Below, one piece after another: positions 24,401-39,400 of a DNA stretch of 64,000 nt. The notes under the pieces were generated by a model. The model searched no databases. It was not told the origin of the DNA and worked only from the letters and a program-made list of their open reading frames with translations. How positions within the stretch are numbered: the first letter of the stretch is position 1; each line of letters begins with the position of its first letter. Both the position numbers and the translations under genes were made by a program. This DNA is from Sclerurus mexicanus (taxonomy: Eukaryota; Chordata; Aves; Passeriformes; Furnariidae), in assembly GCA_013396755.1 (NCBI GenBank), contig VWZF01005685.1:71243-135242 (forward strand), given 5' to 3'.

Positions 24401-27400
24401 ATTGATGGAGTGGCTCTGGAAATGGTAGCAGGCACCTGCTGCGGTGCCACCAGTTCATAAGTCCCAATAATTCAACCCGCCGCCTGGAATTTACCTTTCA
24501 TATCCCTTGGCTAAGCCCCAGCAGGGCTGCTGAAATTATGAAATGATTTCCCCCCCTCGCCGTTCTCCTCTCCAGCCTCAGTGAATCTTGCATTAAACCA
24601 GGATCAGGACAGATTAAACTATAATGTGCTGTGGTATTAGCAGCTGCAAATGAAGATTTAGCTGAGGGGTTTAACCCCTTCACCTGACTTTGACTCAAAA
24701 AGACTGTCAGGAAGTTATTCATAATCATCTTTTGGGATGTCTTTTGGAGTTAAAATGGTGTAGCCAATCCCATTGTGCTGGGATAACTGGAATGCTGTGG
24801 GAGACCATTTCTGCAGCACCATTTTGCATTTCTGCCCTGAAAGACTCCATAGAACTTTTTGATTTTAATTTGCGCAGCTGGAGAGGCTCAGTGAGATACG
24901 GAGTCTTCATCCCCATAATCTCCACATGCTTTGGTGCTATATGTGTTTTTGCATTTTATATTGCATCAATTTAGCATCATCATTGGAGAGAGTTGTGGAT
25001 TTCAAGAAGAACTATGAATCTTTGTTTTCAAGAGTCCTCTCATTGTAAGAAAGAAGTGGGATTTGATCCATCTTTGTGGACTTGACAGAGGTGCAGACAC
25101 CTCTTGGTGAAGGAGCAACCCAAAGCAAGGTTGGTCCATAGAAACAGAGACAATTTGAGATAAAATAGATCGATGAGCAGATGCTGATGTTGATCCTTGA
25201 AATGCAAAGCCACCAGGACAGCAGATGGCTCTAAGACATCCACCCCAAAGCCAAGCCTTTTTGTCTATGGTCATATATTTAGGAAGTGCTGACTTTGGTG
25301 CAGCAATAGAAAACACCAAGACATTGGGAGAAGTAATTGCTTGATAGAGGAGATAGTGAATTTTGCAATTTTTAAGCTTTTTATTGTTGTTGGAAAATGT
25401 TTCGAGGAAAACACTTCCAGTGTGGCTTGGGAGTGAGGTTTGCACCACCAGGTTCTTACAAGCTGGGAGGGAATGGATGGATGGATGGATGGATGGATGG
25501 ATGGATGGATGGATGGATGGATGGATGGATGGATGGATGGATGGTGGATGGATGGATGGATGGATGGATGGATGGATGGATGGATGGATGGATGATGTGA
25601 GGTAAAGATGGACATGGGAACTAAAATAGTGGGCATTATGGGAGGTCTCCTTTGTCCTCTGCAGGCACCCACTGTTCCCGCTGCTGACGTTGCTCTTTGA
25701 AAAGTGTGAGCAGGCAACACAGGGCTCTGAGTGCATCACCTCAGCCAGCTTTGATGTCGACATCGAGAACTTTGTCCACCAGCAGGAACAAGAGCACAAG
25801 CCCTTCTTCAGTGATGACCCTGAGCTGGACAACCTGGTAGAGGCAGCTGGGGTTTAGCAGATGATTTTTGGGGGGTTGGCAAGAAGGTAGGGGGTGAGGA
25901 ACAAGTTAGGATCTACCACCATGTCTTTGGGCTCTGTAGTGTTTACCATCTTGGCAATGTTCTCCATAGACCTTGTGACACCTTCCCCAGTACCTTCACT
26001 AAGACCTTTCCCAGAAGATCCCCTGTGAGAACAAACCCCTACCCCATTTTTGGCTGTTTTTCCCACACAAACTCTATGGGGTCAGTGAGGTTTCTGGAAA
26101 CAGTTAAAGTTGCTGGATGGTTTGTGCCCCAAAACTTGTAGTCTCTGTAGGAATTGCTGCTCTTCAGTGCAACATGCAATAGCATCAGCATTCTTGTCTG
26201 GCACCATCTTGTTTGAAGCGTGATGGTCAGCTCTTGTCGTAGAAGCAGGGCAAAATAAGAGCTTTATCCATAAATGGAAAATGGTTTGGGACACACTGGA
26301 CGAGTTTTGGTGGCAACCCAAATTTCCTAATGTACCAGTTGCTGCCAGAAGGTGCTTCAAAAGACTCAGCTTGGAATGGAGCTTTTCTCTTGTGCAAACT
26401 TCAGGAAACATTCCCAAATCCCATTAGTTTCTCCAGAGGGCATCCACATTTGTTCTCCATGGCAAGCGTGCAGGTAAACAGGTCCATGGCAACATCCTGA
26501 TGCTCTGCAAGTAAATTGTCAAGCTCTTAAGGGGCAATTTTGCCTACCTCTGATGATGCAAAGAGCAAAACACCTTCCCTGGGGGTTGGCGTGTCCCCTG
26601 GGATATGTAGAAGAAGGATTTCCCTCCCAGAAAAGAAGCAAAATCGGGCAACTCAAAGGCAACTTTTTCTAAGTATTACAGCTACCGAGGTGATTTTGGA
26701 AGATAATCTATCACAATGGGAAGAAGAATGAGCAAAAGTCACCTAGGTGCAAGTACTACTGCTTTCCTAAAAAAAGCAAGAGGTGGTTTGAAGATGGAGT
26801 AAAATCCCACACCTTTTGTGCCTGATTTCAGCTGGTGGAGGAGAGTTTTGCAACATCTCTATGCAAAGCCCTTTTGCAGATTACTAACCCCATTTTGCAA
26901 TAACTTATACTCTGGGACAAGCAATCAAAAAAATCCCAAACTAACCAATGTTTTGGATTATTTCAGTTTTGAGACTAAACGTGCATCTGTTGCTGTGGTA
27001 CACCAACAAAACCCCATTGCCTTAAATTATGTAAAAATGGGTGTAATGATCTAGCAGGAGGAGAGAAGTGTAGCCAGGTGAAGCAAAACAAATCTAAAAT
27101 TTTGGGGAAGGAAAACCTATTTCTGCACATTTCAAGGTGAAACATCCTGAGCAAATAGTGCAGAAAACATGTCCATACTGGTTATTTTCACTGGGGTTTT
27201 TGTGGTTTCTTAAAAGAACCCCTGCACTAATCATGTTCTTTGGGCATATTTTGGTGCAACTCTTGCTGCTAAGGGCATTTGGCCATGGGTATTTGCGCTG
27301 ATACCATTTATAACCTTGCAGCACTCTATATAGTCATATTCATCTGTAGCTATATCTGTAGCTGTATCTCTGTATATGTGAGTTTGTCCTATTTCTAGTA

Positions 27401-30400
27401 CATATCTGTATGTATGTGTTCTATCCAGTACCCAGAACTCCTTCAAAAGCCATCCAGATTGGTCAGTGTGAAACACCTGCATCAAGACAGAGGAGACATT
27501 TAATATGATGCTGTAGAAGGGAATTTTGTGTGAAAAAGTCTTGCAGTGCTCAAAACTCAACATTTCAACCTATTCATGACCTAGCACTTTTTTCCTGTTT
27601 CCATTGTCCTTTTTTTTTGTTATTGTTTCAGTGTTGTTTTTTTTTAACGCCACCAATTCGACGGATATTGGTGATGGCAAAGCATGGATGAAAAGGCCAG
27701 TGGCATTAGCTATCGTTAGAATAAGAGTCATGTATTCCTCACTGCCAAGATTCACATAATTAGAAATTAGAAAAAGGTCAGATCTCACCATTATCAACTC
27801 AATCAGCTGCCGAGTGCCACACAGTCAATTAATTCAGCATCTGTATTTTTTACAACCCCGTGCACGTACGCCGTCGGACTGTAACTCTTTATCCGGACAG
27901 ATATACGATGCAGCAGAGCAGGGACATAAAATGAGACCCTAAGCAAATGAGCTGAGATAATTGAGAGATTTATTTTTTATACATGTATGTGTCAGGTCTT
28001 CTTGCCTTTGCCCTTGAATATTGACTTTCATGGCCGTTGAGCCCTGGGAGGATGCGGAAAGCTGGGGCACGACACCTCCACCTTGTGCTTTGCCTGTGCC
28101 AACTGCAGAGGAGGGAAAAAACCCAGAGAAAAAGAGAGGGGAAAAAAAAAATCTTTCCATCCACAATCCATCATTCCAGTTGTTCAGCAACCAAAAACTG
28201 ACTTTCTCCATCATGGAGCCACCACTGGAGTATCACCCTGAATTTTTCAGGATGTTTCCCAACCATGGCGACTTGCAGTTTGTAAAGATGACCACTAAAA
28301 TTTGCAAGTTAAAAACACCCTTTGAAATGCAAAGACGCTTTGTTACATAAAACAGGATTTATTGCCCCAGAGTGAATAGCTGAAATTTTATATATTATGC
28401 AAGATTTCAAACAGCAGCTATAAAACTTAAGGTTTCAGCTCAGCAAGAGGAATGTTTTATGTGTAAATTTTTTAAGGTTTATGGGGTCTGTTTTAATGAG
28501 GACCAGGCTTTGCACCAGCGACAGCTCACGGCTGAGTTGCAGCCCCGTAATCTTGTTAGAAGTGCCCTCTGGAGACTAACCAAACATTTTTCAACATTCA
28601 GAGTTTTGGCTTGGACTTTTTTTGGGGCATAGGAAGCAATTCCCATTAAGGCAATTGTGAATTTGGTAATTTTTTTTTCCTCCTGGAATTTCAGAATTAT
28701 GATTGATGGTGAAGGAAAAGAAATGCAGATGTACAGACGGATGGCGTCTGGGATGGGTTTTGGGCAAGAATATTCATTTTTTTGGTGTGTTGAGAAAGAA
28801 ATTTAATTTATTTCTACCATAGAGATCAGTTCCACATTAGATTTTTGGTGAGAATATTGATTTTTGGTTTTTTTTTCCCCAAGGGAAAAAAATATTTTAA
28901 CTTTGCCATTATGTGCCCTTGTGTAGATGGTGAAGGCAATCCAGGTGCTGCGCATCCACCTCCTGGAGTTAGAGAAGGTCAATGAGTTGTGCAAGGACTT
29001 TTGCAACCGCTACATCACCTGCCTCAAAACCAAGATGCACAGTGACAACCTACTCAGGAATGACCTGGGGGGGCCCTACTCCCCCAACCCCTCCTCCATC
29101 AGCCTCCACCCCCAGGTAACAGCTTAAAATTCTTCTCCAGTCACCATTATTGCGCGCTGGCCAATGGGCAGGTTGGGCCAACAAGGTTTCAAAGTTGCTC
29201 TATAGAAGTTGTGGCTTCCTCGAAATCCATCCCCAATAATGAAAAGAACCCCCATATCTTGCGTGTATAGTGCAATAAATGATATTGTGGTGATTTTTAC
29301 TGTATTTTTAACTTTTTATGGCCTTTTTCTCATGGGTTTGGTAGAGCTGCAACTCCTATGTTTGTGGATCTGCCAAAAGGAGGGGCGAGATAGTATCATC
29401 AAGAAATGATCGTTTTTTCATGAAAAAGTAGTATTTATTGGCAGAAGGGACAGAAACATCATTTTCCTCACTGCTGCTCTCTTCCTGTTTGTTTCATGGC
29501 AGGTCAACAGATTTTTGAGTCTCAGATGAGTGAACCCTTTTTGGCTTCACTGCTCCTTTTTGGGCCTCAGTACATCTTACAGTACTGCCCCAGCATGATC
29601 AACATTCCCTTCACTTCCTTTTTGCATAATTTGTATTTTAGCTGGAGAAGAAAACATTTGGTGCCTCAAACATAGTGGAAGAGTACAAGGAAATGTTCTA
29701 TTTCTGAGAATGGCAGAAATATCAACTGAAATGGCCAAACTAAGCTGCACCTTGGTGGGTTTTGAGGCAAAATAAGGGAATGTAACTTAATATTTGGAAA
29801 AGAAGTTGCCCATGGGTTGGGGTTTTCACATGTACGTGCAGTGCAGGGAATAAATCTTGGCTGGTTGCATCCCAAAATCCTTGATACTATATTGTCCGTC
29901 AGACACTCGGTTTTTGGGGGAAGAAAAATGAAATTTAAGGTTGTACAATCCCACCAGAAATAACTACAGCCAACCCAAAATAACCCTGGCAGCTCCTGGG
30001 GTTCTCCCTAAAAAGCAGGCAGGTGATGGTGGATTTTTAGGCCCTTTCGGGGCATTTTTAAGGTGGCAGAAAGAAAAAAATACCATTTTTAGTAGCTCAG
30101 CTCCAGGTACTACAGAGTTTGAAGCTCCCAACACAATGAGTGAAAAACCCAACAGAAAAGTTCAATTTTCTGTTTGGGTTCCCAGAAAGCACCAAACCAC
30201 TTAATCATTGATCTAAAAAATCCCCATCCTCACTGTATTTTCTAATAATCTCTAGAAATGGACTTATTATCCCTTCGCTGCTTTATGGTAGCATTCCTTA
30301 TGATCAAAATTAGCAAGACACTTGCATAAAAGAGAACAATAATTGCTCAACGAGCATCTCGTTTGTAATTTATTAGTTTCTATTATTGTGCATTGCTATG

Positions 30401-33400
30401 GCAACAGCTCACATCCCGGGTGATGAGAGAGATGTTAGATATGAGCTGACGAAGCTCTGAGTCCCAGCAAATGGAGATGAACGTTTTTTATCTGTAATTT
30501 TCATGAAAATAATAAGTGAGGGAGTTAATGAGATGGAAAGCCTTCCTGTGGCTATTGTGTTTTTTTTTTCAAAGTGTTGATCTAATTAGAATGCATCGGT
30601 CAGGAAAAGTAATGAGGATTTAGTGCCTCACAAAGAGGTGGGGATCATATCAGAAAATTAGCACAAGTCTTTGGAAAATAATCAGGCCCATGGAGCGATA
30701 CCAAGCATCTCTGGTTCCTGCAAACCCAGAGCTGCTGACGTTTCCCTTCCGGGCAAGAATTGAAAGTTGAGGAATTCAAGTGAGGATTTGGAGGCAGTTG
30801 CTAAATAAATGGGAATACACCCAGAAAAGACCCAGATGGAGGGGAAATGTTCACTCAATGACTAAAGGATTTTCAGCAGGCTACAGGAGCTGAAATATTC
30901 ACAGTGATGGACCAGAAGGAGCCACTGTTTCATCTGGTCATTGAATGAGGATGACATGCTGATGGCAATACAATAGCACATGTTTTCTAAGTATCCAGCA
31001 AAGCAATGTTAAGTTCCTGTGTACTTCAACAATTTGAGTACACCTGAGTTTGCATGGATAAGGCTTAAAAAATAGGGTGAAAATACTTTATATCCATCGG
31101 TTGAGTTTTAAGGGCTGAGGATGCTCCAGAGAGCTGAAAAGTCATGGGATTAGTGTTTAAAAAATGGCAAATGGGATGATTTCTCTAATTATCGACCTAC
31201 TTGCCTCATGCTGAGGGCAGGTGCAAGAGCAAATGAGTTGTTAATTTAGGATTTTAAAAAAAGTCTAAATAAAAAAATATAATAATTAAAAAGTCTAAAT
31301 ACCAAAATAGAATTAATAACAAATGAGGTTTCTCAGCAAATAGGTTTTGTTGGGATTTGGGAGGAGTATCAGTCATTTCGTGAGGAGATGCACCAAGTTT
31401 GTCATGAAAGTGAAATATTTCAGTTTTCTGCAAAGTTTTTTACCACAGGTCAACGTGTTTAAAAAATTATGGACACACAATAACAAGGATGTCAAACAAA
31501 ACTGGGAAAATAATGTCTGGAGCTGTCAAAATATCGTCACAGGACAATCACTGTTGGATTTCCTTGGTGTATCCAAAAGGGCCATGGGCTGGTGTTATTT
31601 GTGCTTTCTAAGATGAAAAATGCAGGAATTTCTGGAAAGGAAAATGCTTGGAGATGATGGGAAGATGATAAAACACTGAAACAGGTGTTTTGGCTGTTGC
31701 TGAAATCTTCTTTTGTTGCCAAGTCTAGAGAGGACTCCTGGTGTTGGCCAAGTTTGGGTGATAAGTTAGGGTTTTTTCCATATGATGAACCTTCATTACC
31801 TTGCAGGTGTTTTTCTACCCTGTTTTCTCCATTGCTTCCTCATTTTGTGCTTTCCTTTGGTTTGTGGAGTTGTAAACGTCTTTGTCCTGCAAGTCCACCA
31901 AGCAATTCCCCTTCTTCCATTTTTATTGGTTGTTTTTCACTTGGCATCCTTCCTTGAGTCCTCATCAGGCACTTTTTAATCCCCTCCCTTCATTTAATGA
32001 ATATTTTTTTAGTTTTTCAGACAGGAGTGGGAGAGGGGAGGTACTTCTTTCAAGGTGGAGTCCTCCCTTAGCCAATTTAACCCAATGCTTAAAGTAAGTC
32101 CAACTTTTCTTCATTATCAAAGGCGTCCTCACTGCTCTCCACTTGGCAAGAAAAAACCCACTGCTAAGCCAATCACATCAAGAACCACAGCACTGCCTGG
32201 GATATTTAAATTGAATGAAATTTTGCATTTTTCAACTCTCATTTCAGGTTGGCAGTGCTTAAATAGGTATTTTAAGGACAGCATTTCTTCTTCTCAAATT
32301 CCTTCTCCACAGAATGGTCTGGGTTGGAGGGGACCTTAAAGTTAATCTCATTTTAACCTCCTGCCATGGGTGGGTACATCTTCCCCTAGACCGGGTTGCT
32401 GGTGGTTGGAGGCTGATGGTTGAGTTGGTAAAACTCAATGCAATGCTTTTCTGTATAGATCTTAATTTGTCCAGGTTTGCCCTGTGGACAAGCCTGGATT
32501 TTTCTGTTACTTAAAGCCTACTTTTTTCCATCTCCATCCACCCATCCATTCACAAAGTAGTCTTATGAATCATCTTACATAAGATTGAGTTTGGCCAGCT
32601 CTTTCTCAGGGTTCTTTTTTTCTCCAAATAATCCCAATTTCCCCCAGCACAAATAATTTTCAAAAAATTAGGATGAGACAGACATTTTTAGGCATTGTGC
32701 GTCACCCAAAAGTAAATGTCTGTGATGTAAAGCACAGAGGGAAGGTCAGCAGCTCAAGTAGCACTGAATTTTAGCACTTACTTACCCTTGGGCACTTGGA
32801 CATTTGCCTTATTGTAAGAAAGGGTTTTTTTTGTGCAATGCAATATGTTCCACGTCTATTTCTTCATCAAAGTAACTTTTAATTTGGAGAAATCATGTTT
32901 TGCCATTGTTCAGCACTGAGATGTGGATCTGCAGAGACACCTAGTGATGCCCTTTTTTCACACTCAGGTTTCAAAATTGCTGAAAACATTTCAGCTTGAA
33001 GGTGGTGCAGTACCGGGACAGGTTGCCCAGAGAAGCTGTGGCTGTCCCATCTCTGGAAGTGTCCAAGGCCAGGTTGAATGGCACTTGGAGCAATCTGGGA
33101 TAGTAGAAGGTGTCCCTGCCCATGGCAGGGGGTTGGAACAAGGTGGGCTTTAAGTTCCCTTCCAACCCAAACGATTCTAGGATTCCATGAACTTCCCTGA
33201 GTCTCAAAATATAAAGTATTTTCCACTGCAGCAAGACTGCCAAGTGTAATAGAATTTGGCTGACATTTGCAATCTGAGGCAACTGGTATGCAAAATATAT
33301 ATTTTAAACCTTCTTGGAGATATCGATCTCTATTTATTTTAAGGCAGAGCCTCCACTTCCATTGAGTCCCCTTGGTTTCGCAGCTCTGTTGCAGAAACAC

Positions 33401-36400
33401 CATGAATTCCTTTAATGTCTTTTTCTAATAATTTCCAATATTATGCCTTTTTGGACACCACGGAGGTGTTTTGGGACAGTTTTCCTCAACACTACAAAAA
33501 AGATGCAGTTTTTGTCATCATAAAATGCTGTTGAAAATCGCTTTTACCACTGTATCTGGAAACAGCAGTTTCTTTGTTCCAATTTTCTGATATTCCAAAT
33601 GATTTCTTACCAATGCACTTTCAAAAATGGTCTTCCAGATGCCCTTCCTTAGGAAGAATCATAGGAAAAGAAGGCAGGAGAGGAAAGCTAGAGGTCTTCA
33701 GGCTGCTGCAAATCTCTTGGCTGTATCTGGCTGCTTTTTGAGGTTCTCCTGAATAGTGCTTTCTTTTCTATGAATATTTCCACCATGTTTGCTAGCCAGA
33801 TGCTTAGCAAGAGCCAAGTCCAAGTGCGTGCAAGAGACTGATTTTTGCTCTCTGTATGCTGAGAAATCCTTAGTTTTCAAACTGAAAACCACAACCCATA
33901 GAAGACTGGAGGTGTGGAAGGGACACTATAAAAGAAGTACAGGTATTTTATAGTCATATTTGCTTTTTTAAAATTAATTCAGCTATGAAAAGGAATGTCT
34001 GGGACATGAGTGAAAAATCCACAGCCACTGCAGCAAAATTTCCAGATAAATTCAGATTATCAATGGGGAAGAAAAATATAACATGTAGCAGAGGTGTTGG
34101 GTCCAAAGTTTTGGCCTTGGCATTACAGTGAGGAGGTTTTAATAGCAAAAGCATGGATTTTATTGAGAACCATTGCACAGATGAAGTGGTGGTTACTGAT
34201 AAGGAAAAAGCTGTATGAATGTGATGAGGAAAAGGAGAAAAAAGGAACAGACCTCACATTTCTCCCCCCAGCAATTGGAAATGCATCGATGTGGGCGCAG
34301 AGTACCACAACTCCCTGTGCAATGACACCCCCAGGTCTTGATGTAAAATGAGTTGTTTAGGTGCATTCAGATTCTCATCTCTGTAGTTATGTTGTGTTTG
34401 CAGCTTTTTCCACCCTCACCACATTTGCACAGTCGCCTTTTCCAGTGTCATTGCATATCATTAGTCCAGAGAAATTTTCTTTTCTTAACCCAAATAATAG
34501 ACTTCCTGAATAAATGCATCAAAATGTAAGAAAAATTAATTAAAAGGTGGGAAAAGTCCCCTTTGTTGACACCTGGACACCAGGGAAGAGATGCAGAATG
34601 GAAAAATGAGTAGAAAAGGGTGAAAAAAAAATAAGTGCAGCTTTATTTCCATTCCAGCTGGGTGAATTAGAGAGATATAGTTATCTTGGGATTATTTTGA
34701 AATGATCATTTTATCAATATTATTTGCAAAATCCTGCCCATCTGAGAGGTCAGAGTACATTGCGCTGTATTTCCCCCATAGCCTCAGTTGTGACACTCGT
34801 CTCAAAATGTCACATTAAATACTCAAAACAATCATTTAAATATTCAAATAAATGTCAAATAAATAATCAAATAATCATGCAATTTGGGGTCTTTGCTATT
34901 GGTACTCACATGCAAGAGCTGCTCCAGAGACAGGGCTGATAATAAAATTACAGCTTTTAGCTAAAAAAATGTCAATTTTTGCAAGAAATTAGCTTAAAGC
35001 TGCAAGGAATAATATAAAATGGGGTTATATTATCATTAATTTCATTATTTTATTATTATTTTGGCAAAGTGAAACCGTGGTTGTCACCTGGACTAACAGC
35101 AAATGCTACATCATCCAGTCTTGGTAAAAGCACCAAGACAATAGAAATATTTAGAAAGAAAAAGATAAAAGAAATTCCTTCTGGTCTATCATGATCTTTT
35201 TTTCCCCTTCCATTTTTCCTTATGGGAAACAGTGGCTGCACAAGGAATGTGAGTTTGGGGAAGGTGCTAAGTGGGAGCTTTGCAGAGGATAAATCCTTAT
35301 TTTTCCATCTTTTTTTGTGATTGCAACCAACTGAAAAATCCTTTTATCTGCAATGTTGCCTGTTGAACCAATAGAATAAAAAGAGCAACAGGGGAAATTT
35401 ATTGTAGGGGGGAAATTAAACCTTTTGTGCTTCCACGTGGTTTAATGTTTGGGTTTCTTTCCTGCAGGAGATGCTGCAGAACTCTCCAGCAGCACTGCCT
35501 CCTGCATCCAACCCAGCGCCAGGCATTGTGGTGCCAGCAACCGCGCTGCCACCGGGCAACTTGGCCATGAGCACAGGCAGCGGCTCGCCCACCATGCCAG
35601 GTAAGGACCACATGAAGGCTGGTGGGTGGGTAGAAATTTGGGGGTTTCAGTACTCCCACAAATCTTTTTTTCCATAGGTGGAGCCTTGTACCAGCCAGTG
35701 ACAATGGTGACGTCACAGGGCCAGGTCCTTGCCCAAGCCATTGCCCCTGGAGCCCTGCAGATCCCCAATGCCCAGGTAAGACCTTCCCACCTCAAATTTT
35801 TGTTTTACTCAATACTTTGCACTGCTACAAGCAGAGTCCCCCAGTTTCTCCATAAATTCACAGAATCATAGAATATGCTGAGTTGGAATTCAACCCTTGA
35901 AGTATCCTAAATTTTTCCTTATCAAGAAATGTTGATGAAATCCATCAGCCAGGTGCCCTTGGGGTACTTAACGACTTCTAGCAACAATCTAATGAGTTAT
36001 AGAAATGCCTGTAATATGGTTATAAAATATTACAATATATAACAATGTACATAATATTATATTGTGCCATATAATAATAATAATACCCAGTATCTGATAT
36101 ATTATAATGCATAATAGAACATATTCCATTCTATTGCATATTGTATATTTTATGTTGTATATTAATTGTATACTATATATTATAGGATATGATAGTATGG
36201 GATAGAAGAGGTTGGGATGGGCTAGGACAGAATAGATGTTATTGCTGATATATTTTATCAGCAGTATATTATAACAGTGATATATATGGTGATCTGGGAT
36301 CACTGGCGTTGCCTGTCCTGTACAGCAATCACAGCTTGTCAGAATGGCTCATTTTTTTAACTTGCTTTCTGGATTTGGGGATATTTTTTAGCCATTTTCT

Positions 36401-39400
36401 CTGGTTTTGTTTTGGCTTTGGGGTTTTTTTTTTGACATTGCAATGAACTACGCAGGGTTCCCCTGCATTCTTGCAGTAAGACAGTGATTTGAAGCAGAAA
36501 TGGATTTGTTAGCACAACTTGTCCATGAGCTCCTCCTAACACCCATTCCCCAGGAATTTGGGAAATAAAATCCATCAGTTTCTGCTGCACTGTTTCCCAG
36601 GAGCAGAGGAGCAAAAGTTCTCCTCCATTTTTTCTGAAACGCTCCATTTTAATTGCAGGAGTCTCTTATAAAACAATCAATAAATGGCACTTAGGAAAGG
36701 GGTGGCACCTCCCTGGCAGGTTTTATTGTCTGCGCAGTGCTTAAAAAAATTTCTTTCTTTAATATCTCTCCATCGCAGGTTTAGATCTCGCAGCAAAACC
36801 CTCTGTGGTAGGAAAAACACGCGCACAGGGAATATTGGGGCAGGGAGAAAGCCCTGGACAAGCACCTCTGGATGCTGTTTCTGTGCCGCCAGCATGATTT
36901 ATTCAGCTGGAGCCCAGGGGAATCACAGGGACCTGCTGGCCTGATGTTTAATTCATCCAGGAGAAGTGTTTTGATGAAGAGCTGGAAAAGAAAATCCCTT
37001 TTTAACTCAAGAGCTTAGATTTCAGTTTTGGTTCCTGCATCCTCATTAAAACTTCTCTTGCAGCAAGATGCTTATTTTTAATTTTAGGGGAGGGAAAAAG
37101 CAAATTTTGGCTCAATGGACATCTTCCTCCTTGTGATGGGAACGGGCATCTTTCTTGTGGTGGGAATCAGCTGCGTGAGAACTGCGGATTGGCAAGGGGT
37201 TAGTGAATGGCAGGTTTTAACTTTTGATTGAGAAAGTCATCTTTTTATGAGGTTTCAGGGTTTTTTTTCATTGCTTTTTTAAGGTAAAAGTGTTTTTCTT
37301 CTAAATCACACACTGAAATTGGTTGTGGCTTCATCACCACAGTCCCCAAGTGTGCCATTGTACCTTACAAAGCACTGACAAAAAAGTGGAGATAGAAAAT
37401 ACAGATCCTGGAAGAAAATGTTCATTTAATGAAAATTTCATGGAGGGGAAAGGGGTTTAGATGATCTTTGTAAGTGCTGGGTTTTTTTGCCGTCATCCCA
37501 CCCCCAGTTTGGGTTGGCTTTGCTCCTTCTTTTGTTGGTTTTGCTCATTTTTTGGGCTGCCAGTTGCCATTTTCAACCAATTCTTTCCCCATTCCTCTCC
37601 CCTGACAGGTGAACCTGGATCTCACCTCTCTCCTTGACAGTGAAGACAAGAAATCCAAGAACAAACGCGGCGTTCTGCCCAAACATGCCACCAATATCAT
37701 GCGCTCATGGCTCTTCCAGCATCTCATGGTGAGCACAACAGTCGCCAAAACAACCTGCAAGCTGGGGAAAAAAAAATGCAAAAAAACCCCCCAGAAATTT
37801 TCAAATCCAGGTGGTGGTTTGTCTGAATTTGTATTTGAAGGCACAAAGTGCTTTGCTTGTATTTTTGTAGCATTCTGGGCATGACCATTTTCACTGCAGG
37901 TGAGAAAAATATTCCATTAAGGCGTGAAGAAGCAAACAAGACTAGAAGGGGACTTCTATGAATTTTTGCGGATGGATAATAGAGCATTTTTTGCAGTTAA
38001 CAGCTCCAAAATACCCTTTTCTAACAAGCTGAAGTGTGAAAGCTGCCTCACAGGTAGGGCTGTGACACATCAACCATCAGTCAAAATGCAGGATTACAAA
38101 ATCACTCCATTTTTGGGGACTGGAGATGGAGGTAGACAGAGGGACCTTAGACGCAACCTGGATATTTTCATGCAAGGAGACTTCTCTCCCGTTAGCAGGG
38201 CTGGGAGAAAGGCAAATGCTAAAAATCCCACCCCTTTTCCCTTCATAATTCAACCAAGAAATCACTTGGAAACTGGCTGCAAAGACTTGCTTTCCAGGAA
38301 GGTGGGAGATCCCCAAGGCATCAGCAATGCAGAAAATAGCAGCTTCAAGCAGCAACTTGTGGGAAAACTGCAGCCAGGACATGGAACAGCAGCAGGTTGG
38401 GGACTTCTCAGCATTTTTTTTTAAATGGGAAATTTTGGATTTACTGGATTGAAGACAAGAGTGTCACAGTGTTGGGCTGCGATCCCCAGCTGTGTCATGC
38501 GTCTCCCATGTTTCTGGAGGGCAGAACTACAGATTTGCAAACACAAAAAGGATTTAGAAGACCAGAAACTGAGAAGCCATTTTCTGCGAGGTGCCAGGAG
38601 AACCCCAAATTTTGAGATTTCCAAAATAGGATTGAAAAACTCAAAGAAATTCTCATACTGAATGGTTGGACCTTTGCTCTCAGCTTGTTCCTTGTGGCCA
38701 GAAGAAACTTGGGCTTCCTTATGGGATTTCTCCATTCCGCATCATGGGTAATGTGGTTTTTAAACAAATAGCGCCTATGCTCATCATTTTACTGGAAGTT
38801 TTGGAGCACGAGCAGGAAGAAAGAATACTGGAAATAATATACCAAAAAAGGGGATACTTTTGCAAACAAAAAAGCCATTTTAAACCAGTGAGGCTCTGGT
38901 GGGACTCAAGTCTCCAGTGTACATTGACTTTGGGTGGTTTTGTCAAGGAAATCACACTGTTTTTGGGGCTAACAGCTGGAAAATGAGTCACTGCACTCAA
39001 CACTTTCACTGACTTGAGGGTCCAAAAAATGACATATGGGGCTGGTTTGATAATTTAATTTTTGGGGCTGGAAATGAGGATTTTTCCATGGCTGGGAGGA
39101 GGTTGCTGAAGCTTTGTGTGCCGGTGGTCTGCCAGTGCAGATGTTTCAGAGTGTTTTATTGTTGCCTCCAACACTAAGCATTGTGAGTCATGGTGGGTTT
39201 TGAAGCCCAAAGCCCACCTTTACGAACAACCATCATTAGAAAATTGCTAAGTTTAAAAAAAAATCAACATTTTCCTTGAAGGAAAAGCCTTTGATGGAAA
39301 GTCTTGGAAAAGCCCTAAGGACACTGAGGAAATCTTGATGCTCTTGGATGCCATCCTTCAACCTTGCATCTTGCAAATGCAAGAACCCACCAAATTTAGG

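Noticed and set aside
25002..25832. 276-codon minus frame with Ile-His-Pro-Ser repeats
   Set aside because: Antisense to the (GGAT)n array and PKNOX2 exon 3; the repeat alone keeps it open.
37924..38424. 166-codon plus frame in PKNOX2 intron 7
   Set aside because: Mixed composition but no family resemblance, no clear splice links, and one frame of this size is expected by chance in 60 kb.
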